Shown: positions 35,241 through 44,657 of the stretch, piece by piece
Layout of the letters: every line of letters starts with the position of its first letter
Position numbering within the stretch: the stretch's first letter is position 1
The notes under the pieces: generated by a model
What the model saw: the letters and a program-made list of their open reading frames with translations, nothing else
Databases searched by the model: none
Told to the model about the DNA's origin: nothing
Assembly: GCA_003013855.2 (NCBI GenBank)
Contig: ML058384.1
Location: 15,944,176-16,008,175, forward strand
Direction: 5' to 3'
Origin: Liriodendron chinense
Lineage: Eukaryota; Streptophyta; Magnoliopsida; Magnoliales; Magnoliaceae
Length of the DNA: 64,000 nucleotides
Translations under genes and position numbers: made by a program

Positions 35241-36150
35241 TTCTGTGGACCCTCGCCGATTTTCCCGCGCTCCCACACGACGTCGTTCTCCCTTTCCTTT
35301 CGGAAGAAGAAGAAGAAGAGGTGCGTGCGTGCGAAATCGCCGTTTGTGCCACTGGCTTGCCTCGTTCTCGAGGGCTTTGTTTGGTTGTCATATTGAGCTG
35401 GATGTGTTTAAGTGAGTTTATATAAGACCAGAGTCGCCACTAGCCAATTACTTCGAATCTACAGTCGGCTAGACCCCGTAGAAACGTTAGAGAAGGGAAT
35501 CCGAAGATTCCTTCCTCTAAAATGACTCCTGTTGATCTGCGGTCAGAGATTCAAGGTAAGGGATCACGGTTACAGGGTGGGAAGAGGTTAAGCACCCCAC
35601 ACACTGCCCGTACCGAAGTACGGTCTCTACTTCACAGAATCGATCGAATACTTGAAAGTCTAATTTAATCCTCGTATATTCTCATGGATGACATGATGCA
35701 TGAATGCGGGTCTGAACAGTAAGAGTTTCTGATGGGCAGGTTCCAACAACGGGCAAGCCCAGAGCATACGCTCGAACTGACAGGTGCTTAATATAAAGAC
35801 ATATGCATGTGTGCTTGAGTAATCAAGGTGCTTGTAGTGAAGCAGGGGGGGTTGGAAGGAAAGTAAATGTTGCACTTGCGCTAGATGCAAATGAGATGAT
35901 GCTGGAAAATGAGTAGCTGGGTGGACGGAGGTGTCGCAAGGGTTGGCTTCGAGTGGCTAGATCAGGACTTGGGTGGCTTGAGAGGCTTGGACCAGTGGTC
36001 AAGCTGGGCTGGACCAGGGTTAGGCTCTCCTCACTCGGGCTCTCCTTGGTGGAAAAATGGGCTAAGGGTGGAGAAGGATGACTCTAATGGACGGACTCTC
36101 TCTGGCCGGTTGGTTGTGAATGGATTCCTGAAATGAGAAGGGGAGGGGGG

Positions 36151-36158
36151 TATTTATA
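36151..36158 (-). promoter_or_regulatory. TATA box of the element A LTR
   Basis: TATAAATA on the minus strand, followed downstream by a C-run and pyrimidine-rich sequence; the same box lies at 16695-16702 in the other LTR and at 13716-13723 in element B. Transcription would start roughly 30 bp further on in element direction. Confidence 0.75.
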
Positions 36159-36270
36159 GCAGCGAGCAGTGGCAGAAGTCGTAATTTTGTCCGGGCGGCC
36201 TGCCATGGGCCGCTCGTACGGCCGCTCCTCGGTTTTCAGCGAGTACGGCCGTTCCCTCGGGCCTGCTGTT

Positions 36271-36500
36271 GGACTCGCTGGTCGACTCAGTGAGTTGACT
36301 CAGCGGGTCGACTCGGTGGTTTGACTCGACGGGTTGACTCGACGGGTTAACTCGGTGTTTTGACTCGACGGGTTGACTCAGCGGGTTGACTCAGCGGGTT
36401 AACTCAGCGGGTTAACTCAGTGAGTTTGACTTTTTTTGGGGATTTTTGACTGGCCTTTTTTATGGGGGGTTTTTCAGGGTGGTTTTTAGGACTGGGTTGA
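36271..36500 (-). promoter_or_regulatory. Array of TTGAC / TGACTCA motifs upstream of the LTR TATA box
   Basis: A unit of about 13 bp, 'gggttgactcagc' and variants, is repeated with eight or more TTGACT cores. TTGAC(C/T) is the core bound by WRKY factors (W-box), and TGACTCA is a GCN4/bZIP-type site. The array lies about 120-340 bp upstream of TATA in element direction, where promoter elements are expected. Equivalent arrays are at 16813-16950 and, degenerate, at 13440-13560. Function is inferred only. Confidence 0.55.
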
Positions 36501-36647
36501 CTGGGTTCAGGCTTGAACTGGGCTATGGAATGGGGCTTACAAGGGTGAGTTTGGCTGAGTTTGGACTTGGGATTTGGGGGTATGGTCCTCCATTCAACCA
36601 GCTATCTCTACCAACAGTGTAGCCGAAGGTGGGGTGTCTACACCAGG

Positions 36648-37567
36648 CCAACTGAGGTGGTGGTGCGTTTAGGAGGTGGTGGTGCGTCCCAGAGAAGAAA
36701 AAGAAGGAAATGAGATTTTCGTTAGATCTAACCTATCTTCAGCTTTTTGTTAGATCCAATCCGTTTACTCTCTCCCAAATTTGAAGGAACGTAACTATCC
36801 AAATGATAATCAAAATATTCTGATCAAGTTATCCACAACACAATAAAGAAGAACATATTGTTTTAAAAATCGTTTACCCTTTTCCATCATTGTGGGCGAC
36901 CAATAACTTAAAAAATTGTTAATCCAACACCAATTCGACATAAACCCGAGCCACAAACATTATGAACAGATTAGATATACCATTAGATGGTCCACTAAAT
37001 CAAATGGATATAAAAATCAGACCAGGAAAGGTAACAGTGAATTTTTTTTTTTTGTTCATATTAGGGACGAACTATAACGGTACATGCTACATTCTGTGGT
37101 GCCCACAGTGATGTTTATATGTCATCCAACCCGTTCACAATAACAAAGATACATGGATAAAAGAAAAAAAATATCATATTTATCCAAATGGTTTGGGGCC
37201 ACCAATAACTTTTCAATGGTCTTAGATAAATCACCATGTTTCTTGTGCTGTGATCTACTTCCTTGACCTGATTTTTGCTAATATGTATTATAATTAGCTC
37301 TCGAAATGAAAGGAAGGTGTGGATCGACATCATGCCTCACAATGGGCTCCACTTTAACTTTTTTACTATCCAGCTCAATTCCCATTTCACACTTTAATAA
37401 CTGTGATACGCAGGGCTCAATACCTAAGGGTATTTTTGTCAACAGCAAAATTTAAAAAGTGTAAGGGGGCCAGTCAAGGGAATTAGTTTCAGCCAGAAAC
37501 AAGCGGAAAATTTCACTGTACAAGGGAGTCCATATGGTCAAAATCCCTTAGAACTATGTTTTAACGA
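36648..37567. other. Intergenic stretch right of element A
   Basis: It starts with the duplicated target and a short 'gaggtggtggtgcgt' doublet (36653-36690). Fragments of the MITE family (such as 'gtggtgcccacagtgatg' near 37097 and its inverse near 37350) are present, forming a partial foldback of about 270 bp. I see no gene. Confidence 0.5.
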
Positions 37568-38069
37568 GGGCGGACTAGGTATGACCTGGTAGCACGTTAA
37601 TGGATGTTCCCTGACGGTTGGGCCCACCTTAATATATGTGTTGTATATCTACACCGTCCATCATTTTTTTCAGCTCATTTTAGGGTGTGATCCAAAAGAG
37701 AAGTGGATTGAAATCTCAAGTGAACCACAAAGTATAGATTTAATGCCGACCATTAAAAACTTCTTGGGGCCACAAAAATTTTGTATCAAGCTGATATTTT
37801 TGTGTTTTCCCTTTGTCTAAGTTTGTGTGACCTTATCAAGGTTGGATGGTAAATAAACATTACAGTGGCCTTAGGAAATTTTCAATAATCAACTTATTCC
37901 TGTAGTGTGGTCCACTTGAGATTTGGATCTGCTTGATTTTTTTTTTACCATGCCTTAAAATGAGCTGAAAAACTGATGGGCGGCGTGGATATACAACAAA
38001 TGTATGCAAGGTGGACCCCACTACCAGGGAAACACCACTATCATGCCACCGGTGACACCTAATCTGCTC
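37568..38069. mobile_element. Foldback MITE, Mutator-like family, copy 1
   Basis: About 502 bp with terminal inverted repeats of the form GRGCRGAYTAGGT, an inner palindrome 'gggcccacctta...ccgtccatc' and its inverse, and a centre 'ccttatcaaggttggatggtaaataaacatta'. It has the same length and plan as the MITE at 55042-55545. I find no convincing target duplication, so the ends are by comparison only. Confidence 0.6.
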
Positions 38070-38230
38070 AATGTGTGTTTCCTTGCTGTGGAGCCTAACT
38101 TGATGTAGTTTTTATATATCCATGCTGTCCTTATAGTGTGGTCCACTTGCCCTAAAATGAGCAGGAAATGGACGGTGTGGATATACAACACATATCAAGA
38201 AGGCCCCACGGTCAAGAAAACACCCACCCC

Positions 38231-38325
38231 CACTATGGGAATCGATGCCATGACCTTGGTGTTGAAACGAGGCTATCTTCACTCAGTCTACCACTTGAGC
38301 TATGGACCGGGGTGTCCCTTGGATT
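38231..38325 (-). mobile_element. tRNA-related SINE head (RNA polymerase III A and B boxes)
   Basis: On the minus strand 'TAGCTCAAGTGGTAG' matches the A box of tRNA genes, and about 45 bp on 'GGCATCGATTCCC' matches the B box (GGTTCGANTCC type). The order and spacing fit a tRNA-derived SINE promoter, but the segment does not fold as a complete tRNA. A truncated relative with the same 'GGTCCATAGCTCAAGTGG' start is at about 56130-56156. It could also be a decayed tRNA gene, which I consider less likely because of the shared 5' flank. Confidence 0.5.
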
Positions 38326-39638
38326 GGTCTTAACATTAGGATATCAATCACCACCGTTTTCTTAAGTGAGGTCAAATTGAGCTTTGGATCTGCTTTATTC
38401 TTTGGCTCATCTCCTTGCTCTAGAATGATCTCTTCAAATGGCTGGACAGCATGGATGTAACATATGCATCATGGTGGGGCTCATAATGGAGCCCCTTCGA
38501 AAAACACCCAAAAGGGCTTCCGCCTCTTTGTAGACTTATGGTGATCAGAGGGGCATTTCTGACAGTAAGTTTTACCATTTCTCATTAAAGTAGATGAGCA
38601 TAGCAAGAAATTAAACTTTTTGTAAAATTAGCCTCAACTGGGGGCTGTTAAATCCCCGATCTTTATCCCAGCGACTCCGTTTTTGTATCCGACCGATACT
38701 CAGGGGTGGACTCGGACTACGGGGAGTGTGGCACACAGCACTGACATGGTCAAAATGTGTGCTCATTATGGTATATGTGTTTTAATCCATGCGGTCCATT
38801 TATTTAAACAGCCATTTTAGGGCATGACACCAAGAAAATGAGGCAGATCCAGTTCTCATGTGGCCACACCGTCGGAAACAGTGGTGATTGAACTTCCACC
38901 ATGACCATGAGTGTATTTCCAAAGCATGGGATCCCTAGACGCATGGCCAGCGTGTCCAGGCATCACATGTGCAAGGAGATGACATCTAAAGTGGGCCCAA
39001 CATCCAGACTTTGGACCCAAAAGCCAACGAATCAGAGATGTCCTTTGACCACAGTGGATTGGGGTCCATTGAATAATCCATCGATAGAAGTTTTAAAGAT
39101 TATTTTTTTATATTTTTTTTTATACACTACCCATGTGGACCCACCATGTAAACGGTTTGGATCATTTAAAAAAATCCTCGATCCAAAGGTTAAGATCCCG
39201 ACGTACCCTACTGTGATACGTCCGGATGCATTCTCACAAACCTCGAGAAGAGGAATCATATGGAGATATTCGACCGAATCGTTGCCCACGTGGGGTTTCA
39301 CTTCTGACAAGTGGGGCCATGCTTCTGTAATCCAGACCGTTGTTGTGCTGTATCTATAGATGTACGATGCCTAAAATGTCTCGAAGTCTGGAAGATCCTA
39401 GGCACTGATTTATTGAACTTTTTCCATTTGCATATGAACTATTGCTGAATTTCTCTTTCTAGCCGTTTATCTATTGGACACAGTTCCAAAGGCTGTGTTT
39501 GCCCCGTCTAGAGAATCTTTTGGCCATCAAAAATCGAAAGTGGTATGCATCATATCACTGGTTTGGATGACAAATCGTGGGCCCCACTTGTTACGAAGAG
39601 TGTGGAATTTTCATCCAAGAAAAAAGAGACTTGATTTT
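38326..39638. other. Intergenic DNA with MITE fragments
   Basis: Half-copies of the foldback family occur near 38340-38480 and 38740-38890 ('atccatgcggtccatttattt', 'cagatccagttctcatgtgg'). The 152-codon frame at 38901-39359 has no recognisable domain and crosses repeat fragments, so I do not call a gene. Confidence 0.5.
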
Positions 39639-40369
39639 GTATTTGTTGCCAAGTTATTTGTCCGCCACGCCTGTGATGTGTGTGTGTGTGCATGCTAAAT
39701 TGAATTTCACGGTTCGATTCCAACTAAACATCGATGACCCCGAGTGCTAGGGAAGGTAAATACGTCGTGATCGACTGTATATGACCGAGATCTGTAAAGA
39801 TTGGTGGCTCAATTGGCCACTCGCTCAAGTTGCTTTATAAAAATGATCAGATGATGTTTGGAAGGTGGGATTCGTCCTCCAAAAAGTGGGTTGCAACTTT
39901 ACCTTATGAGCGAAAGGATTTCTCTCAACGTTACTTTAAAATGAGTGAAAAAAGAAGAATTAACAATCGACCGTGTGGGTGATTTTTACCTTCTGATATC
40001 ATTAATAAGAGATGTAAAATATAACTTTACTGATTATGAAACTTACTGGTATGGAATATAATTTCCGAGATTATGCTACCGAAATTGAACAGTGCGATTT
40101 ATGCTTAGGAAAGTAACAAGAGTTGATTACGCCAAGGAACGTAAATAACAAGACGAAGAACCTGTGTAAACTTGTTGAGCGATAATATAATCTTGACTTG
40201 ATAGATGTCGGAGCACTTACTCTAAGAAATACAAAGTACTTGAAATGTAAACATGGATCGATTACACTATGAAATATAAAGGATTTGGTAATTTGAAAAG
40301 ATAAATTGGTTTGGTTGGTGTTCGACCCCTAGCACTGCTGAGATCCTCCTTCTCACTACAAGAAAATGG

Positions 40370-40800
40370 ATTTTTACCGACGAAAGTATTACCAACGAAA
40401 TAATTTTCGTTGAGAAAAACCATTTTTCCTGATGAAATCGAAATATCGTCTGTAAAAATCTCCCGCCACCGCTAGATTCCTTCCCGCCATACACTTTTAC
40501 CGATGAAATAAAAATTTCGTCGGTAAAAAGTTTATTGCCGACGAAGTAACCCGTCGCTAAAAATGAAAACAAAAACTTTAACTTTTACCGACGAAAAGTT
40601 TAGTAGGTAAAAGTCAAAGTTTTTACCGACGAAAAAGTTCGTCGGTAAAAGTCCTTATTGCCGACGGTTGCTGGTCGTCGGTAATAATAAGCCAAGTTTC
40701 CGCCAAGAGTTAGAAAGACTTTTACCGATGAAACTTTTAGTCGGTAAAAGTTTTTGAACTGACTTTTACCGATGAAAAATTTCGTCGGTAGAAGTCTTTT
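40370..40800. repeat. Left subterminal repeats of the CACTA element
   Basis: About nine pairs of TTTTACCGACGAAA and its inverse TTTCGTCGGTAAAA, mostly head to head. Such subterminal repeats bind the TNPA-type protein in En/Spm. Several copies carry ACCGATG instead of ACCGACG, a CpG-to-TpG change. Confidence 0.85.
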
Positions 40801-40850
40801 AATTTTTTTAATAGCCCGATCAGCCCTCATTTCTTTCTCTCACTCTCTCA

Positions 40851-40896
<46 letters not shown>

Positions 40897-41502
40897 CGTC
40901 CGACCCTCACCATCCGTCTCTCTCATCGCCGACCACCGTCGTCCGGCGTTCGATCACCCGCGTCCCACCATCTCAGCCGAGCACCCATCTCAGCCGACCA
41001 TCTCACCGGCGTCCCACCGCTGCTAGCCAAGAGCCACCGCCGGCCTCCGTATGCCGCCACCACCTCCGGTAACCCTCTCTCCCTTCCTTCTTCCTCCATT
41101 TCCTCTCTCTCTCTCTCTCCTCGTTGTTGATTGTGGGGCCCATTGCCAAAATCCAATGCATGTGGGTCGCACCATCGCTGTCCAATGTATGTGGGTCCCA
41201 CTGTTGCTGTTACATGTGGGTCCCACCATCGTTGTCCATCGTCCATTGCATGTGGGGTCCGCCTTAGCTGTCCACTATTTGGTGGGGCCCACTAATGTAG
41301 TAAATCCCTAATTAGGGATTTTAAAATTAAAATCCCCTAATTAGGGATTTCAAAATTAAAATCCCTAATTAAAAATCCCTAATTAAAATCTCCTAATTAA
41401 AATCCCTAAATTAAAATTCCAAATTTGTGGGGCCCACCGTCGCTGTCCACTGCTTGTGGGGCCCACTGTCGCTGTCCAATGTATTGGATCAAGCATATAT
41501 TT
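40801..41502 (+). repeat. CT microsatellite, 'tgtgggtcccac' minisatellite and AT-rich palindromes
   Basis: A (CT)n run of about 40 bp is at 40853-40893. Between 41155 and 41480 'catgtgggtcccaccatcg' recurs every 30-45 bp. Positions 41300-41430 repeat 'aaatccctaattaggg', an inverted repeat. This region would be the promoter and leader of the transposase gene; no TATA box can be chosen with confidence. Confidence 0.6.
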
Positions 41503-41940
41503 GTGTGGAGTAAACTCTGTGGGGCCCACAGTGATTTACATATTTTATCCACTCCGTCCATCCATCTTAACAGGAAATTTTAGGTATGGTGCCAAAAAAT
41601 GAAGCATATCAAAATGAACACACCATAAGTGTGAAATAAATGTCTATCATTAAAAAATTCTCGGAGGACACAGAAGTTTTGGATCAAGCTGATATTTGTG
41701 TTTTCCCTTCATCCATATCCATGTGATCATATGAACAGGTTGGATGACAAATAAATATCACTGTAGGGCCTGGGAATGGTGGAAATCATTATTCCCACTG
41801 TTTCTCATGGCATGGTCCACTTAAGATTTGGATATGCTTAAATTTTGGGCTCAACCACTAAAATGAGATGGAAAAACATAAGGACGGAATAGATAAATCA
41901 CATACATTCTAGGTGGGCCCAACTGAGTTTACTCTACACG
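41503..41940. mobile_element. Foldback MITE inside the CACTA element
   Basis: The termini GTGTGGAGTAAACTC and GAGTTTACTCTACAC are inverted, and the next block, ggggcccacagtg against ggtgggccca, continues the palindrome. The interior ('gatatttgtgttttcccttcatcc') belongs to the same family as the other MITEs here. The target duplication is not clear. Confidence 0.65.
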
Positions 41941-42590
41941 ATAAGAGCATGCGGACACAATCCGATTCCCCTGGTGGCCTCATATATACTTATTTGTTCA
42001 GAAAATAGTCATTAGGTATTTGATTAGATTTGATTCATGGTGTTGATGATTCTGTCATTTTCATGTGCTTGTGTATGTTGTGGATGTATTTGGCTTATTA
42101 TTAATAGTTATTTTTTGTCCACAAATGGTAGTATAATAGAATCAGTTAGCCCATTTGGAGATTTCTATATTGCCGAGCATAGATAAAGTGTGTTTTGGAG
42201 GTATAGAAATCTGCCAAATTGTCCTGTTGGACAGTCCAAGGTTGGATTGATTGGAATGTTCTCGTTGTTTGTCATTTACATGCTCTGTTATTAGTTTCGT
42301 GCGGTAACTCTCATATTCTCTCTGGATATGTTTCTTATGTTTAATTCCATTGTCAATTTAATCCACACAATGTGTGGATAGTTGACGTGGAAATAAAATG
42401 TAAGATAAATATATCTGGAGAGATAGGGGGAGATGCTGTCGAAATTTAGGCTTGGGCATTTAAATGGAAATAATGATAGCATTTCAATCTATCCATCCTT
42501 GGATGGGCGATTAATTTTATTATATTATCATTTAGTGGCAAATTAGATAACGAACATGATACTTGTGATTAAGAGTAGTTGATTGATATT
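41941..42590 (+). other. Unassigned part of the CACTA element
   Basis: I find no gene and no repeat here. It lies between the MITE and the first tandem array. Confidence 0.4.
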
Positions 42591-43430
42591 GATGTTGAGC
42601 GGGGGTCCCTAGAAGGTGGGAACTGCTGTTGTGACCATGCTGAAGCTGTCCTGTTCCTATGGACATCAATATGGGTGGCCTGGCCATTTGGACAGGCCCG
42701 TGTTTATGTATTATCTCGAAATTAATGGAGCAGACCCGGATGTGCGTCGGAGCTATCCGGGTGTTGAGCGGGGGTCCCTGGAAGGTGGGAACTGCGGTAA
42801 TGACCATGATGAAGTTGTCAATTTCCTATGGACAGCAATATGGGTGGCCTGGCCATTTGGACAGGCCCGTGTTTATGTATTAGCTCGAAATTAATAGAGC
42901 AGACCCGGATGTGCGTCGAAGCTATCCGGGTGTTAAGCGAGGGTCCCTAGAAGGTGGGAATCACTGTTGTGACCATGCTGAAGTTGTCCTGTTCCTATGG
43001 ACAGCAATATGGGTGGCCTGGCCATTTGGACAGGCCCGTGTTTATGTATTAGCTCGAAATTAATGGAGCAGACCCGGATGTGCGTCAGAGCTATCTAGGT
43101 GTTGAGCGGGGGTCCCTGGAAGGTGGGAACCGCTGTTATGACCATGATGAAGCTGTACATTTTCTATGGACAGCAATATAGGTGGCCTGGCCATTTGGAC
43201 AGGCCCGTGTTTATGTATTAGCTCGAAATTGATGGAGCAGACACGGTTGTGCGTCGGAGCTATCTGGATGTTGAGTGGGGGTCCTTGGAAGGTGGAAACC
43301 GCAGTTATGACCATGATGAAGCTTTCCATTTCCTATGGACAACAATATGGGTGGCCTGGCCATTTGGACAGGCCCGCTTTGTGTGGAGCAGACCCGGATG
43401 TGCGTCGGAGCTATCCGTGAGTTGGTTGAG
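42591..43430 (+). repeat. Five-copy about 169-bp tandem array in the CACTA element
   Basis: 'gggggtcccTggaaggtggg' starts near 42600, 42769, 42938, 43107 and 43276. The unit also contains 'ggtggcctggccatttggac' with a GGCCTGGCC core. All copies are of similar length, with a shortened last one. The frames open across it are open in several phases and are not called as genes. Confidence 0.85.
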
Positions 43431-44640
43431 TCTCCAAGGCCTACACCCTAAACCTGAAACCATAAACCTAAAACTAAAACCTATAAGCTACGGCTAAACC
43501 TAAACCTAAACTCAATTCACCTAACTCTAAACCTAAACCCAAACTCGAAAACCTAACCTTAAACCCGATCCCGAACCCGAAATTCTAAACCTATGCCTAA
43601 ACCTAATCCAAATCTCAAATCACCTAAACTAAACCTACACCTATTCCTAATTCCATTCACCTAACCTAAACTTAGACCTAAACATGAAAACATAACCCTA
43701 AACCCGATCCTGAAACCGAAATTCTCAACCTAATCCTAATCTCAAATCACCTAAACTAAACCTACACCTATTCCTAAATCCATTCACCTAACCTAAACTT
43801 AGACCCAAACTCGCAAACCTAACCCTAAACTCGATCTCGAACCCGAAAATCTCAACCTATGCCTAAACCTAATTCTAAACTCAAATCACATAAACTAAAC
43901 CTACACCTATTCCTAAATCCATTCACCTAACCTAAACTTACACCCAAACTCGCAAACCTAACCCTAAACCCGATCCCGAACCCGAAAATCTCAACCTATG
44001 CCTAAACCTAATCCTAAAGTCAAATCACCTAAACTAAACCTACACCTATTCCTAAATCCATTCACCTAACCTAAACTTAGACCCAAACACGAAAACCTAA
44101 CCCTATACCCGATCCCGAACACGAAATTCTCAACCTATGCCTAAACCTAATCCTAAACTCAAATCACCTAAACTAAACCTACACATATTCCTAAATCCAT
44201 TCACCTAACCTAAACTTTGACCCAAACTTGAAAACCTAACCCTAAACCCGATCCCGAACTTTAAATTCTCAACCTATGCCTAAACCTAATCCTAAACTCA
44301 AATACCTAAACTAAACCTACACATATTCCTAAATCCATTCACCTAACCTAAACTTAGACCCAAACTCGAAAACCTAACCCTAAACCCGATCCCGAACTTG
44401 AAATTCTCAACCTATGCCTAAACCTAATCCTAAACTCAAATCACCTAAACTAAACCTACACCTATTCCTAAATCCATTCACCTAACCTAAACTTAGACCC
44501 AAACTCAAAAACCTAACCCTAAACCCGATCCCAAACCCGAAAATCTCAACCTATGCCTAAACCTAATCCTAAACTCAAATCACCTAGCCTAAACCTACAC
44601 ATATTTCTAAATTCACAACTCTAAACTAGACCTGACTCTA
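43431..44640 (+). repeat. Telomere-like 139-bp satellite array next to the transposase gene
   Basis: A unit of about 139 bp is repeated seven to eight times: 'tccattcacctaacc' recurs near 43652, 43779, 43917, 44056, 44195, 44335 and 44474. Each unit is rich in CCTAAAC, and many hold a perfect CCCTAAA, the plant telomere heptamer, as 'aaccctaaacccgatcccgaa'. The array ends about 20 bp before the transposase start codon at 44658. Confidence 0.85.
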
Positions 44641-44657
44641 ATCTTTGCATTGTAGAT

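Larger units (their letters stand above)
15646..36642 (-). mobile_element. Tat-type Ty3-gypsy element A (about 21.0 kb) with an antisense mobile-domain gene
   Basis: The orientation follows from a primer site next to the right LTR and a purine tract next to the left LTR. In element direction the order is 5' LTR (right), short leader of about 270 bp, gag, protease, RT, RNase H, second RNase H, integrase, antisense gene, tandem-repeat-rich 3' region, 3' LTR (left). The second RNase H, the DNGSS protease site and the tRNA-Arg-like primer site are hallmarks of the Tat/Ogre branch. The short leader leaves no room for the extra ORF1 of Ogre, so Tat/Retand-like is the better name. The termini and the CCAGG duplication are intact, so insertion was canonical. 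Seven stop codons in gag-pol make it non-autonomous. Confidence 0.95.
35244..36642 (-). repeat. 5' LTR of element A (right side)
   Basis: 1399 bp, TGTAGACACCCC to GGGTCCACA in element direction. In that direction it reads: U3 with the TTGAC/GAGTCAA array, GC palindrome, TATA box, C-rich leader, then R/U5. It lacks the 143-bp duplication of the left LTR but has two extra copies in its TTGAC array. Confidence 0.95.

Noticed and set aside
38231..38325. Functional tRNA gene
   Set aside because: The A and B boxes are present but no acceptor stem or anticodon arm can be folded; the repeated head sequence at 56130 favours a SINE.
38901..39359. 152-codon gene in the intergenic region
   Set aside because: No domain, and the frame runs through MITE-like fragments and a T-run.
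42532..43497. Repetitive protein in the 169-bp array
   Set aside because: Frames are open on both strands and in several phases because the unit lacks stops; no initiation or splice context supports a gene.
43431..44640. Chromosome end (true telomere)
   Set aside because: The CCCTAAA motifs are embedded in a 139-bp unit inside a transposon with sequence on both sides; a telomere would be an uninterrupted heptamer array.
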